DNA of 64,000 bases, from positions 14,003,218-14,067,217 of the forward strand of contig CM066982.1 of the NCBI GenBank assembly GCA_033977485.1, given 5' to 3'. The notes under the pieces were generated by a model. The model worked only from the letters and a program-made list of their open reading frames with translations, had not been told where the DNA came from and did not search any database. Shown one piece after another: positions 58,501 through 64,000 of this stretch. Position numbers and translations under genes: made by a program. Each line of letters starts with the position of its first letter. The first letter of the stretch is position 1. Origin of the DNA: Hydrangea macrophylla (lineage: Eukaryota; Streptophyta; Magnoliopsida; Cornales; Hydrangeaceae).

Positions 58501-58694
58501 CAGAGCCTTAAGTTTGTGACCCAAATCATTTATTGGAGATTCTGTTTATGTCATTTGTTCTTCCTGTCATTATATACTGTTTAGATGCACTAATTTTTTT
58601 TTTCTCAAATGGGTGAACAGAACTTGCACAACTGACTGGTATTGCAGCAATCCTTCGATTCCCTCTGCCGGACCTGGAAGACATTGAGATGTAA
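22490..58694 (+). CDS. PEL1: Pelota / Dom34 ribosome-rescue factor, 16 exons, 378 aa
   Basis: Coding exons: 22490-22540, 22773-22855, 24371-24446, 24525-24599, 24678-24734, 25718-25763, 27147-27222, 31650-31725, 32580-32612, 32726-32794, 33177-33283, 33908-33980, 34150-34188, 56609-56703, 57888-57994, 58621-58694. They total 1,137 nt and join in frame without a stop; every intron has GT...AG. The protein starts [17 protein letters not shown] and ends [12 protein letters not shown], and its 378 aa equal the usual plant length. Domains: eRF1_1/Pelota N-domain (about 1-130), central eRF1_2-like domain with PRKHG (168-172) and no GGQ, as expected for Dom34, and eRF1_3-like C-domain (about 270-370). 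With Hbs1 it enters the empty A site of stalled ribosomes in the cytoplasm and triggers subunit splitting in no-go/non-stop decay. The 22.4-kb intron 13 follows Asn287. Everything coding looks intact. Confidence 0.95.
22541..22772 (+). repeat. PEL1 intron 1 with (CT)n tract
   Basis: The 232-nt intron opens GTACCTCAAATT and runs almost at once into about 23 CT units (22552-22598) followed by CTCGCTCGCTCG. The tract is 12 nt from the donor. No gene. Confidence 0.9.
22856..24370 (+). other. PEL1 intron 2
   Basis: A 1,515-nt intron without recognisable element. The minus-strand open frame at 23445-23696 has no family resemblance. Confidence 0.8.
25764..27146 (+). other. PEL1 intron 6, with TRIM-like fragment
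   Basis: A 1,383-nt intron. A (CT)n run lies at about 26105-26139. At 26730-26935, GTTTATCAAG, then CCCAAGGCTTTGATACCATG (reverse of a TGGTATCAAAGCC primer-binding site) and GGTTTATCAAGCTTCAAC form a minus-strand TRIM remnant. Confidence 0.6.
28080..28372 (-). mobile_element. TRIM-like remnant in PEL1 intron 7
   Basis: AAGTCACCAACTGC and AAGTCACCAAACTGC head two related blocks separated by a middle with TTGAACCTAAGACC, and both blocks end with (AT)ATC(A)(A/T)GCTT. It resembles the fragment at 26730-26935. No coding sequence. Confidence 0.45.
29583..29690. repeat. (GA)n microsatellite cluster
   Basis: Short GAGAGA runs from 29562 and a pure GA tract from about 29641 to 29690. Both strands give open frames of simple sequence that are not genes. 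Confidence 0.9.
30257..30505. repeat. Local direct duplication flanking a (GA)n tract
   Basis: TATTGACTTTGGCCAATATA and AAGATTTTGATATGACTAC occur at about 30270-30321 and again at about 30450-30502. The (GA)n at 30342-30390 sits between the copies. Confidence 0.75.
31011..31205. repeat. Three-part inverted/direct repeat
   Basis: AAATTTTGGTTCACCTCCAAAAG-type sequence occurs plus (about 31034), minus (about 31092) and plus (about 31155), linked by GCATACGTATATGC and a TA run. The first two form a hairpin and the last two form another. Confidence 0.75.
31780..32274. mobile_element. Palindromic MITE, family 1, split by another MITE (PEL1 intron 8)
   Basis: The outer arms GTAATTCTTGGGACACAAC and CCCAAGAATTAC, with AAAAGATGTGTCTATCTCTC, match the 5287-5459 element. 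The left arm is interrupted at 31853 by the element at 31854-32167. With the insert removed, the palindrome closes through TGTCACTGGACCCCACAGTG. Confidence 0.8.
31854..32167. mobile_element. hAT-like MITE nested in a MITE, 8-bp target duplication
   Basis: Ends CTATGTTACCTGGACTC and GAGTCTAGGTAACATAG are inverted repeats. Perfect 8-bp direct repeats CTCTCCTG flank it (31846-31853 and 32168-32175). The interior is rich in ACCCG/TCCGAC motifs. No coding content. Confidence 0.85.
33430..33545. repeat. (ATT)n microsatellite in PEL1 intron 11
   Basis: About 22 ATT units between 33461 and 33526, with interrupted copies on both sides. Translations are poly-Leu or poly-Ile and are not genes. Confidence 0.9.
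35170..35760 (-). pseudogene. Copia D: RNase H and C-terminus of the polyprotein
   Basis: Two minus-strand frames. The upstream part gives [26 protein letters not shown] and [17 protein letters not shown]. After a frame break it continues [39 protein letters not shown] and [12 protein letters not shown], ending at 35173. This is the RNase H domain and tail typical of copia. Element E interrupts it just upstream (35766). Confidence 0.85.
37494..37537. repeat. (CT)n microsatellite in element E
   Basis: About 20 CT units within a purine/pyrimidine-skewed stretch. A partial direct duplication (GTGAAAAATATTTTTCTTCTC with ATGTATTTGG) occurs just before it at 37216-37325. Confidence 0.85.
37625..38771. 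mobile_element. Long-armed Mutator-like foldback element, 9-bp target duplication
   Basis: Ends GGGTAAATTACACAAACC and GGTTTGTGTAATTTACCC are inverted, flanked by perfect AAGAATCAA (37616-37624 and 38772-38780). The inversion extends through nearly the whole element: 37735-38045 pairs with about 38190-38500 (TCCCCTAACGG, AGCCCCCCTAAT, GCCCCTATGCTTC and their complements). A 198-bp foreign segment (38503-38700) interrupts the right arm. Confidence 0.85.
38503..38700 (-). pseudogene. Exon-like fragment carried in the foldback element
   Basis: The left arm reads TAATTAGGTAACAAAATG without a break, but in the right arm the corresponding GTTA and CCTAATTA are pushed apart by 198 bp. On the minus strand the insert is fully open: [20 protein letters not shown], then [34 protein letters not shown] and TAA. 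Pro/Tyr/Gln-rich composition and codon use look like real protein. I do not recognise the donor gene. Capture of host exons is a known habit of Mutator-like (Pack-MULE) elements. Confidence 0.55.
39141..40480 (-). pseudogene. Copia D: reverse transcriptase region
   Basis: Minus-strand fragments from upstream to downstream: [58 protein letters not shown], then after a frameshift [20 protein letters not shown] and [19 protein letters not shown], then [15 protein letters not shown] (the YVDD catalytic motif) and [18 protein letters not shown]. Frame changes near 39580 and 39760 and a change of TFSPVAK to TFAHVAK show decay. Confidence 0.85.
41147..41927. mobile_element. Composite TRIM block with inverted LTRs
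   Basis: Two TRIM families are interleaved. LTR A is plus at 41147-41259 (TGTTGAGATTGTCCCACATT..., followed by TGGTATCAAAGCC) and minus at 41594-41704. LTR B is plus at 41331-41442 (TGTTGTCGTCCCACATCGC..., then TGGTATCAGAGC) and minus at 41818-41927, preceded by the reverse binding site GCTCTGATACCA. The outer borders carry ATACA (41142-41146) and ATACG (41928-41932), a near-perfect 5-bp duplication, so the block may have inserted as a unit. Confidence 0.65.
42266..42489. mobile_element. Small hAT-like MITE, 8-bp target duplication
   Basis: Ends TGGGGTGAAAC...GTTTCACCCCTA are flanked by perfect CCTAAAAC (42258-42265 and 42490-42497). The interior is a run of AACCGAA and TTCGGTC motifs. 224 bp, non-coding. 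Confidence 0.8.
43080..45590 (-). pseudogene. Copia D: gag, protease and integrase remnants
   Basis: From the start (about 45587): [39 protein letters not shown], then the zinc knuckle [14 protein letters not shown] (about 44760), [89 protein letters not shown] and, near 43300, [20 protein letters not shown]. Several stops and frame changes interrupt the order gag-PR-IN. Copia C inserted just 5' of the gag ATG (at 45606). Confidence 0.8.
50390..54704 (-). mobile_element. Copia element F: youngest insertion, identical LTRs
   Basis: The 141-bp LTRs at 50390-50530 and 54564-54704 are identical in every base by eye. Perfect 5-bp duplication GTAGT (50385-50389 and 54705-54709). Minus-strand polypurine tract GCTTGAGGGGGAG adjoins the left (3') LTR, and the primer-binding site TGGTATCAGAGCAATTG adjoins the right (5') LTR. 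Total 4,315 bp. It sits inside H, which sits inside its relative C. Identical LTRs mean a recent insertion. Confidence 0.95.
50538..54180 (-). CDS. Copia F gag-pol polyprotein lacking the integrase core
   Basis: One open frame of 1,213 codons from [19 protein letters not shown] (ATG at 54178-54180, the start used by relative C) to YDMYAPA; the frame stays open 24 codons further upstream. Order: gag (UBN2-type); zinc knuckle [14 protein letters not shown] (about residue 250); protease [14 protein letters not shown] (about 337; the usual DSGA reads DSAA); pre-integrase region to HQIHYR; junction at about 52764 (about residue 471); then [18 protein letters not shown] with [15 protein letters not shown] (about 890) and RNase H with [12 protein letters not shown] (about 1055). 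By comparison with C (47682-48151), some 156 residues with the HHCC finger and the DDE residues are missing, yet the frame is kept. It probably cannot integrate alone. Confidence 0.9.
55509..56022 (-). other. 5' leader of copia D
   Basis: Non-coding on the minus strand, between the D primer-binding site and the place where C inserted. It has repeated GGCTGCG-type motifs. The plus-strand open frame here (55599-56006) is a chance result of that repeat. Confidence 0.6.
56704..57887 (+). other. PEL1 intron 14
   Basis: A 1,184-nt intron. CT run near 57758-57776, purine-rich stretches near 56930-57170, and no gene. Confidence 0.8.
58214..58512. mobile_element. MITE, family 2, in PEL1 intron 15
   Basis: Left CATGCTTCGTTTGATTTGTG and right CATGAACCAAGCAGAGCCTT are imperfect inverted repeats like the element at 9856-10155. 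About 300 bp, AT-rich interior with an A-run at 58379-58394. Confidence 0.55.
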
Positions 58695-58817
58695 AAGAAA
58701 GAACTCAGGTCATTAACTATTGTTGAAATCCTAGTTTTTTCTTAAAGTTTATTTATATATGATCTTGTTAAGGGTGTCAGTTATGCTGAGCAGATCACAT
58801 TTATTTGTAATAGAATG

Positions 58818-58823
58818 AATAAA
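58818..58823 (+). terminator. Candidate PEL1 polyadenylation signal
   Basis: AATAAA about 125 nt after the stop codon, followed by T-rich sequence (58840-58870). This is a reasonable plant near-upstream element. The cleavage site is not visible. Confidence 0.5.
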
Positions 58824-58869
58824 ACATGTATCATAATAATTCATATTTTTCTTTTTCCCCTTGAATTGT

Positions 58870-59856
58870 TTTTCCTTCAAGGTAATTATTATGATTTTGT
58901 ATTCTGCAATTCTGAGTGCATGAGATACTATTTTATTTTATTTTTTGTCTTTTCTTTTTCATTGGTAATTAGTACTAATTAGTAATTAGTGATTGTATTG
59001 TTGTGGACCTGGCCTGTTGGGGACTGGGGAGTGATTAGTGATTTCTGTGCCAAGCATATTTATTTTTTGTGGTTATATTTATGTTGAAATTGGAAATAAG
59101 CAGGAAGAGAAAAAGAAGGCAAAAAAAAAAGAAAAAAGAAAAAGAGAGCAAAATAAGAAGAAAAATTAGTTTCCTCAAATAGCATTGCAAATTAAAAAAA
59201 TTAAAACTGTAGTTGGAATTATAATTTAAGAAAAAAACGAGGATAATCTATCAAATTCAGAATTTTCACAATATTTTCTTCTTTTTCTTTTTCTTGTACT
59301 CCTTTATTTGGTAGGTTAACAAATAAAAGTGGTTTGTTTAGTGGTCTACTTTCTCATTAATTATGAATTAAACACAGCCAAAGGATTGCATGTGGAAGCA
59401 TGATATGATGATAACGTAATTAACGTAATTTAGAACCTCAGTTTGGGAAAGGGTTTTTCATTTGCTGGATCACAGACTTTTTATTTCATTTTATTTATTT
59501 TTTTAATTTTGTGTTTTCTTTCTTCTTGTTTAATAACTTGGCCATTTTCAGTTCTTTAGATGATACAATTTTCAGACCCTAACTAACAATAATGTTATGC
59601 TTCCCAAAATTGCACCCCAAGTTTGTTCCCCAATGCTCTAACAATTGTACCTTATAGGCTTATACTGTGGCAGCGGTGAGTGGTACCTTATATTATGATT
59701 TTTTTTCCTCTCATAGTTACTACTTGCTTGCTTGAGAATCCATAGTTCTAAGTAAATGTGGTTTATCTCACAAGGCCTGGAAATTAGGCGGGCAGTATTT
59801 TTTAGAAAAAAAAAATTGTTGTTTTATCTATATATATATAAATTTTTTTTTTTTTT
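58870..59856. other. Spacer downstream of PEL1
   Basis: AT-rich, no gene. TTAGTACTAATTAGTAATTAG-like repeats at 58970. GTTATGCTTCCCAAAATTGC at 59594 resembles the left end of the 13917-14049 MITE. Confidence 0.5.
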
Positions 59857-60152
59857 TGTAAATATTGTTTTTTCAATTGTTGTGTTTGAAAAACCATTTT
59901 TTTTATAACAAAAATTAAATACCTTTTCTTAAACCATTTTAGGGACTATTTCACATTAACAACCCCTAATTAATGCATTTGAAATTAAGCTTATAATGTA
60001 TTGTCAATTCTTTTTTTATTTGGTTTGTTTTCTGAAAAGCTTCAGGAAAGCAACAGGACACCTATTTTCCCTATTTGATTTTTGAGAACCACCCCTCCCC
60101 CCTCCCTTTTTTTATATTTTTATTTTTTACATAGGTATTAAACCCAACTTTA

Positions 60153-60154
<2 letters not shown>

Positions 60155-60206
<52 letters not shown>
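60155..60206. repeat. (CT)n microsatellite in the left foldback arm
   Basis: About 24 CT units followed by long T-runs. The right arm has no matching tract, so it arose or expanded after the arms diverged. Confidence 0.85.
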
Positions 60207-60209
<3 letters not shown>

Positions 60210-60929
60210 CCTTTTTTTTTTTTTTTTTTCATTAGTTGGGTTTTGTTAAATTCAACCACAAGATTTTTTTTTTTTTTTTAAGATTTGTTTCTTTCTTTTA
60301 AGTATGGCTTTCTTTTACTCTTTTTTTTTTAAAAAAAAAATGTTTTGTTGATGATTTTGAACATTAATAGTCTTTTTTTTATTATTTTTTTATTCTGTCA
60401 ATATTTTTTTTACTGGTAAGTTTAGTTTTACTATTGTCTTCCTTTTTTTGATTTACTTTTTTGTTTTGCAGATTTATGCTCATTATTTTTTTGAATAGGG
60501 CTAAATTATTTTTTTGAATAGGGCTAAATGCACCCATGTTTTTGCAATGTACACCCACATTTCATTGTTTAATTATTTTTTAAACAATAAAATAATACAA
60601 ATTCCTCAAAAAATGCATAAATGTAACAATTATGCTATTTTCTTCATGGATCATAAAATTTCACTCGGTTTCAAGTGATAAAATGCATATTTACACCCTA
60701 ATTGTATTCTTTTTGCTAACAAATTTATAGCCTAAATTGTAATTGTGAAGTAAAAATTGTTTAAACTCCAATCATTATGAAATAAAATTAACAAAAAAAA
60801 AATAAGCAAGTACGGGTTATCGCCAAACATTAAGTACATAAAGGTACTTAAAAAAACATTAAGTGTTCTCTAAAATCTCCCTTAACTAATAAGAATAAAT
60901 TGACTACAAATCTATCTTTTAACGGGCAA

Positions 60930-61560
60930 GTTATGCATTCTCAGGATCACTTTGTAGAAAGTTTGAGTATCAATCTCAATGTATCTTCCCCAATGCGCTG
61001 AGTGCACATAGATCTAGAAATTAACAAAAAAAATAAAAATATATTAGTTTAATGCAAATGTAAATTATTAAAAAGATAAATTATACAAAAAAATGATACA
61101 TCTAACTAATATTACCGTATTGACTTTCCAATTCTTCAAATTACGGGAATCCATTATCTTATAATCCCTTACTGCATACTCCCACTCCTACGCTACCTCT
61201 TTAAACCATTTCTACAAAATAGTAGTTCATGGGTCAAATACAGCAGCACCGTCAGAATCAAGTATAAAATTAATAAATAAAAAAAAATTTAATTTACATG
61301 TCAATTGAACATATCACTTATATCTTCATTGGGATTATCCATCAATCTCTTCTCCATATCAGTTAATGCTCGTACACAGAACAAATCAAATTCCATCTCC
61401 GTTAACTTATAGTCTAAGTCTCTCAATTCATTAGTTTCTTTATTTAGAGACGCTTGCATTTCATCCTTTGGCCATGACTCTGGAAGTGTTTCGACGATAG
61501 AATACATTAAAATGGACATATTAGGACGAAAGCCTTTTCTCTTAAGCTCTTTGTATGTTT
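60930..61560 (-). pseudogene. Protein-like fragments in the foldback core
   Basis: On the minus strand, 61301-61519 is open as MSILMYSIVETLPESWP, NETNELRDLDYKL-like and FCVRALTDMEKRLMDNPNED, ending with TAA. Further downstream, about 60946-61010 reads YVHSAHWGRYIEIDTQTFYK in a separate frame. Both look like former protein rather than random AT-rich DNA. I do not recognise a family; a degenerate transposase or a captured host gene are both possible. Confidence 0.35.
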
Positions 61561-63361
61561 CATTTTTTGCTTTATTTCAAGGCTGAGATGGCAGCTCTGA
61601 GTTGACCTCCAAGGAAGGAAGAGTGTCTAAAGGTATCTCTGGATTCGCCTCGTTGACAGTACCACTGGGACAGCAGTCCGTGATACCACCGAAGCAGCAA
61701 GAGAGATGCTAAAAGTTGAGCTTCTATTAATCAAGTACATAGAATTTCTACAACTCCAATATTTGATCAAAAGTTGAAATAAACATAGAATTGAAGCAAT
61801 TGGAGTTAAAAGCTTAAAACTCGTCTCAAGAGATGCTTAAAAAACAATACCATACATTATGTCAAGGCATGACAACATTATGTCAAAGGGAAGCTTTTAA
61901 TACCTATAACTGATTTTATTTTATAGCCGAAAGCATTGGCATTTCTAGCAAATCGAAAGCATGCAGTACAGATTCAAGTGAGAAATGTGTTAGGAGGATA
62001 AGAGAAAGATTTTGAAGGAAAAGAAAAAAGGGTTAGAAACAATGCAAACCTAGGGAATGTTGTTATGAATTATGAACACAGATAATCTGGTAATGTTATG
62101 AATTATGAACACAAATAGCTCAACTAATTAAATGAACATGTAAAAATTGGTAAATAAATAATTAAGTGGAAATAGGTGGAAGTGATAAATTAACATGTAT
62201 TATTAAGGAATATTAATTAATCCCACTTTCTTTTCTCTCATTTTTTAAACTCCCAATCAAAGCGTTAAGTGGAGACGTTTGAACCTCCTCTCCCCCATGT
62301 TGTCGAAAAAAATCACATAACCATATTGACTCATCAAAGTATTTCTTTAAATCAAAACTCATTTTCAGTCCGTTCATATCAAATATCTTTGAATTAAAAT
62401 CAAATTGTGACCCAAAAAAAATAAGTATGAAATCTGCATAAACTGAAAAAAACAATAATTTTGTTTTGTCAAAAACTTTTTTACTGGTAAGTTTAGTTTT
62501 AGCATTGTCGTCCTAATATTTTTTTTTAATTTACTCCTTTAAAAAAAGAAGAGAGACTATTAATGTTCAAAATCATCAACAAAACACTTTTTAAGGAAAA
62601 AATGGGGAAAAAAAAGAAGTAAAAAGAAGACCATACTTAAAAGAAAGAAACAAATCTTAAAAAAATCTTATGGTTGAATTTAAGAAAACCCAACTAAAAA
62701 AAAAGAAGAAGTTGGTTTTAAGAATAACCTACTTATGGGGGGAAAAAAAACAAACGAAGGGAAAATAGGTGGTTTTTTTTTTCTTTGCTGAAGCTTATAA
62801 ACTTTCTTTGCTGAAGCTTATAAACTTCCAGAATAAGGTTGTTTTTTTTTTTTTTTTGGTTTTTCAGAAAACCAACCAAATAAAAAAAGAATTGACAATA
62901 CGTTATAAACCTAATTTTCAGTTGCATTAATTGGGGACTATTAATGTGAAATAGTCCCTAAAAGGATTTTTTTTTAAAAAAAAACCTGTTTTTCAAACAC
63001 AAAATTGACAAAACAATTTTTACAAAAAAGACATGGACAAAACAATATGTGTGTGCGTGTCTGTTACAATCAATTCCTTTCAACTCACAGATGCAAGTTT
63101 TTGATATAAAGTGATTCAAATTTGCACCTTCAAAAGACAAATTCCTTCTTAGATAGGTGACCCATTCTATATTTAGATAAGATCCATCACCATTCTATAA
63201 TTTTTATGCAAAAATAAACAGCAGTACTAAGTGAAACCCGATTCATTTCATTAAAAAGAAAAGGAAAAGAAAAATCAGTGCGCAAAAAATTCAATTGAGA
63301 CCCAAATCAAATCAAATAAAATCAAACAAAGACAAAATACAAACTCAGGATCAAACAAACT

Positions 63362-63432
63362 CCTTGCAAGGGCATGTATGCAGTACGCAACATCTGCTCG
63401 AGGCCGAATTGCAGATGTAGCAGCCAAAATTT
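63362..63432 (-). pseudogene. ANTH-domain (AP180-like clathrin assembly) exon fragment
   Basis: After a good acceptor (CCATTTTTGCAG, 63433 and up) the minus strand reads ILAATSAIRPRADVAYCIHA then LAR. ATSA.RPRADVAYCIHALA is a hallmark of plant ANTH clathrin-assembly proteins (residues about 60-80), which bind PIP2 and clathrin at sites of endocytosis. The similarity stops at LAR; the next bases (AGTTTG) are not a GT donor and the frame runs into intron-like sequence. The N-terminal ANTH helix is not found between here and 64000. It is most likely a stranded or truncated copy. Confidence 0.6.
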
Positions 63433-63545
63433 CTGCAAAAATGGAACCAAAAACCAAAAATGAAATATTAAAATTTTCGCCCAAAAATAGAAAATCTAGA
63501 AAGAATATAGTTTGGATTTGTGAACAGTAAAAACTCACTCCTAAT

Positions 63546-63620
63546 ATGTCTCTCTTTGGGCGGACACTCTACGTGATTCGTAGCTCTCTTTGGGTGGACA
63601 CTCTACGTGATTCGTAGATT
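63546..63620. repeat. 34-bp tandem repeat, two copies
   Basis: CTCTCTTTGGGCGGACAC plus TCTACGTGATTCGTAG occurs twice in a row with one change (GGGCGG to GGGTGG). Confidence 0.8.
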
Positions 63621-63683
63621 TAACAATCGCAACATCAACATCCTAATTACAGAAAATCTCATAATGAAAATAACATGTAAAAC

Positions 63684-63835
63684 ACACACTCACACACATC
63701 CAGAAACACACACATGCACTCAAACACGCACAGACACGCACACACATGCACAGACACGAACACACACACACGGGTCACACACACACACCCTCTCTATATG
63801 CACACATGCAAACCAAACTAAGGGAGAGAGAGATT
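63684..63835. repeat. Degenerate (CA)n tract
   Basis: ACACAC runs broken by TG and GC steps from 63684 to about 63790, then CT and GA runs. The plus-strand frame (His/Thr-rich) is repeat translation. On the minus strand, CTCACTGTAG followed by GTAATC at 63835 could be a donor ending a 5'UTR exon that extends to about 63940. Confidence 0.75.
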
Positions 63836-64000
63836 ACCTACAGTGAGGGTGACGGCGACGGTGAGACGGAAGGCGCCGACGGCAATGGATATTCGGCAGT
63901 GAGAGAATGGGGAGACAGAGTGTGTAAAGAGTAGAGAGAGAGAGAGAGTGAAAATTTAATTTTTTTGAATGATGAGGGAGAAGAGTAACGTGAGACAGAG

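Larger units (their letters stand above)
59857..63030. mobile_element. Foldback element with about 500-bp inverted arms
   Basis: Left arm 59857-60380 pairs with right arm about 62550-63030: GTGTTTGAAAAAC and GTTTTTCAAACAC, GGGACTATTTCACATTAA and TTAATGTGAAATAGTCCC, CATTAGTTGGGTTTT and AAAACCCAACTAA, GATGATTTTGAACATTAATA and TATTAATGTTCAAAATCATC. Inside both arms, a TTACTGGTAAGTTTAGTTTT unit (about 60410 and 62481) is repeated in the same orientation. The core (60470-62480) has minus-strand protein-like fragments. Target duplication was not identified. Confidence 0.6.

Noticed and set aside
62213..62455. 80-codon minus-strand frame as a gene
   Set aside because: A short stretch (FDLKKYFDESIWLCDFFRQH) looks protein-like, but there are no splice sites or homologous neighbours. 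I leave it as part of the foldback element core.

Overview
This is nuclear DNA from a flowering plant, most likely a woody eudicot; I cannot name the species. The evidence is GT-AG introns, AT-rich intergenic DNA, many (GA)n/(CT)n microsatellites, several Ty1/copia LTR retrotransposons with plant-type initiator-Met primer-binding sites, and dense MITEs of hAT-like and Mutator-like type. There are no bacterial-style operons, CRISPR arrays or recognisable tRNA/rRNA genes.

The one complete, confidently identified gene is PEL1 (Pelota/Dom34), plus strand, 22490-58694. It has 16 coding exons that join in frame to 378 codons plus TAA, and all introns have GT-AG borders. Pelota works with Hbs1 to split stalled ribosomes in no-go and non-stop mRNA decay. 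The gene is spread over 36 kb because intron 13 (34189-56608) is 22.4 kb, and about 21.2 kb of that is one nest of transposons.

The nest, from outside in: copia D (minus, 35004-56185) contains a non-autonomous LTR element E (35766-39135), which holds a long-armed Mutator-like foldback element (37625-38771) carrying an exon-like 198-bp fragment. D also contains an unclassified insert (about 40482-43079) with back-to-back TRIM LTRs and a small hAT-like MITE, and copia C (plus, 45606-55508). C contains a hAT-like MITE H (50025-55003, 8-bp target duplication). H contains copia F (minus, 50390-54704), which has identical LTRs, a perfect 5-bp duplication and one long open frame that has lost the integrase core. 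Left of PEL1, 1-2343 is the 3' end of a long-LTR element.

A second gene is on the minus strand: an acidic-repeat membrane protein of about 460 residues (12413-13804) with an upstream 5'UTR exon (14896-15033). Gene fragments on the minus strand are a single exon at 6720-6935, a decayed plant-mobile-domain (PMD) gene at about 17000-18510, and an ANTH/clathrin-assembly exon at 63362-63432. The rest is MITEs, foldback elements, microsatellites and AT-rich spacer. A 3.2-kb inverted-repeat structure (59857-63030) lies downstream of PEL1.

All alignments and percentages were done by eye. Gene names rest on recognised family sequence, not on a database search.
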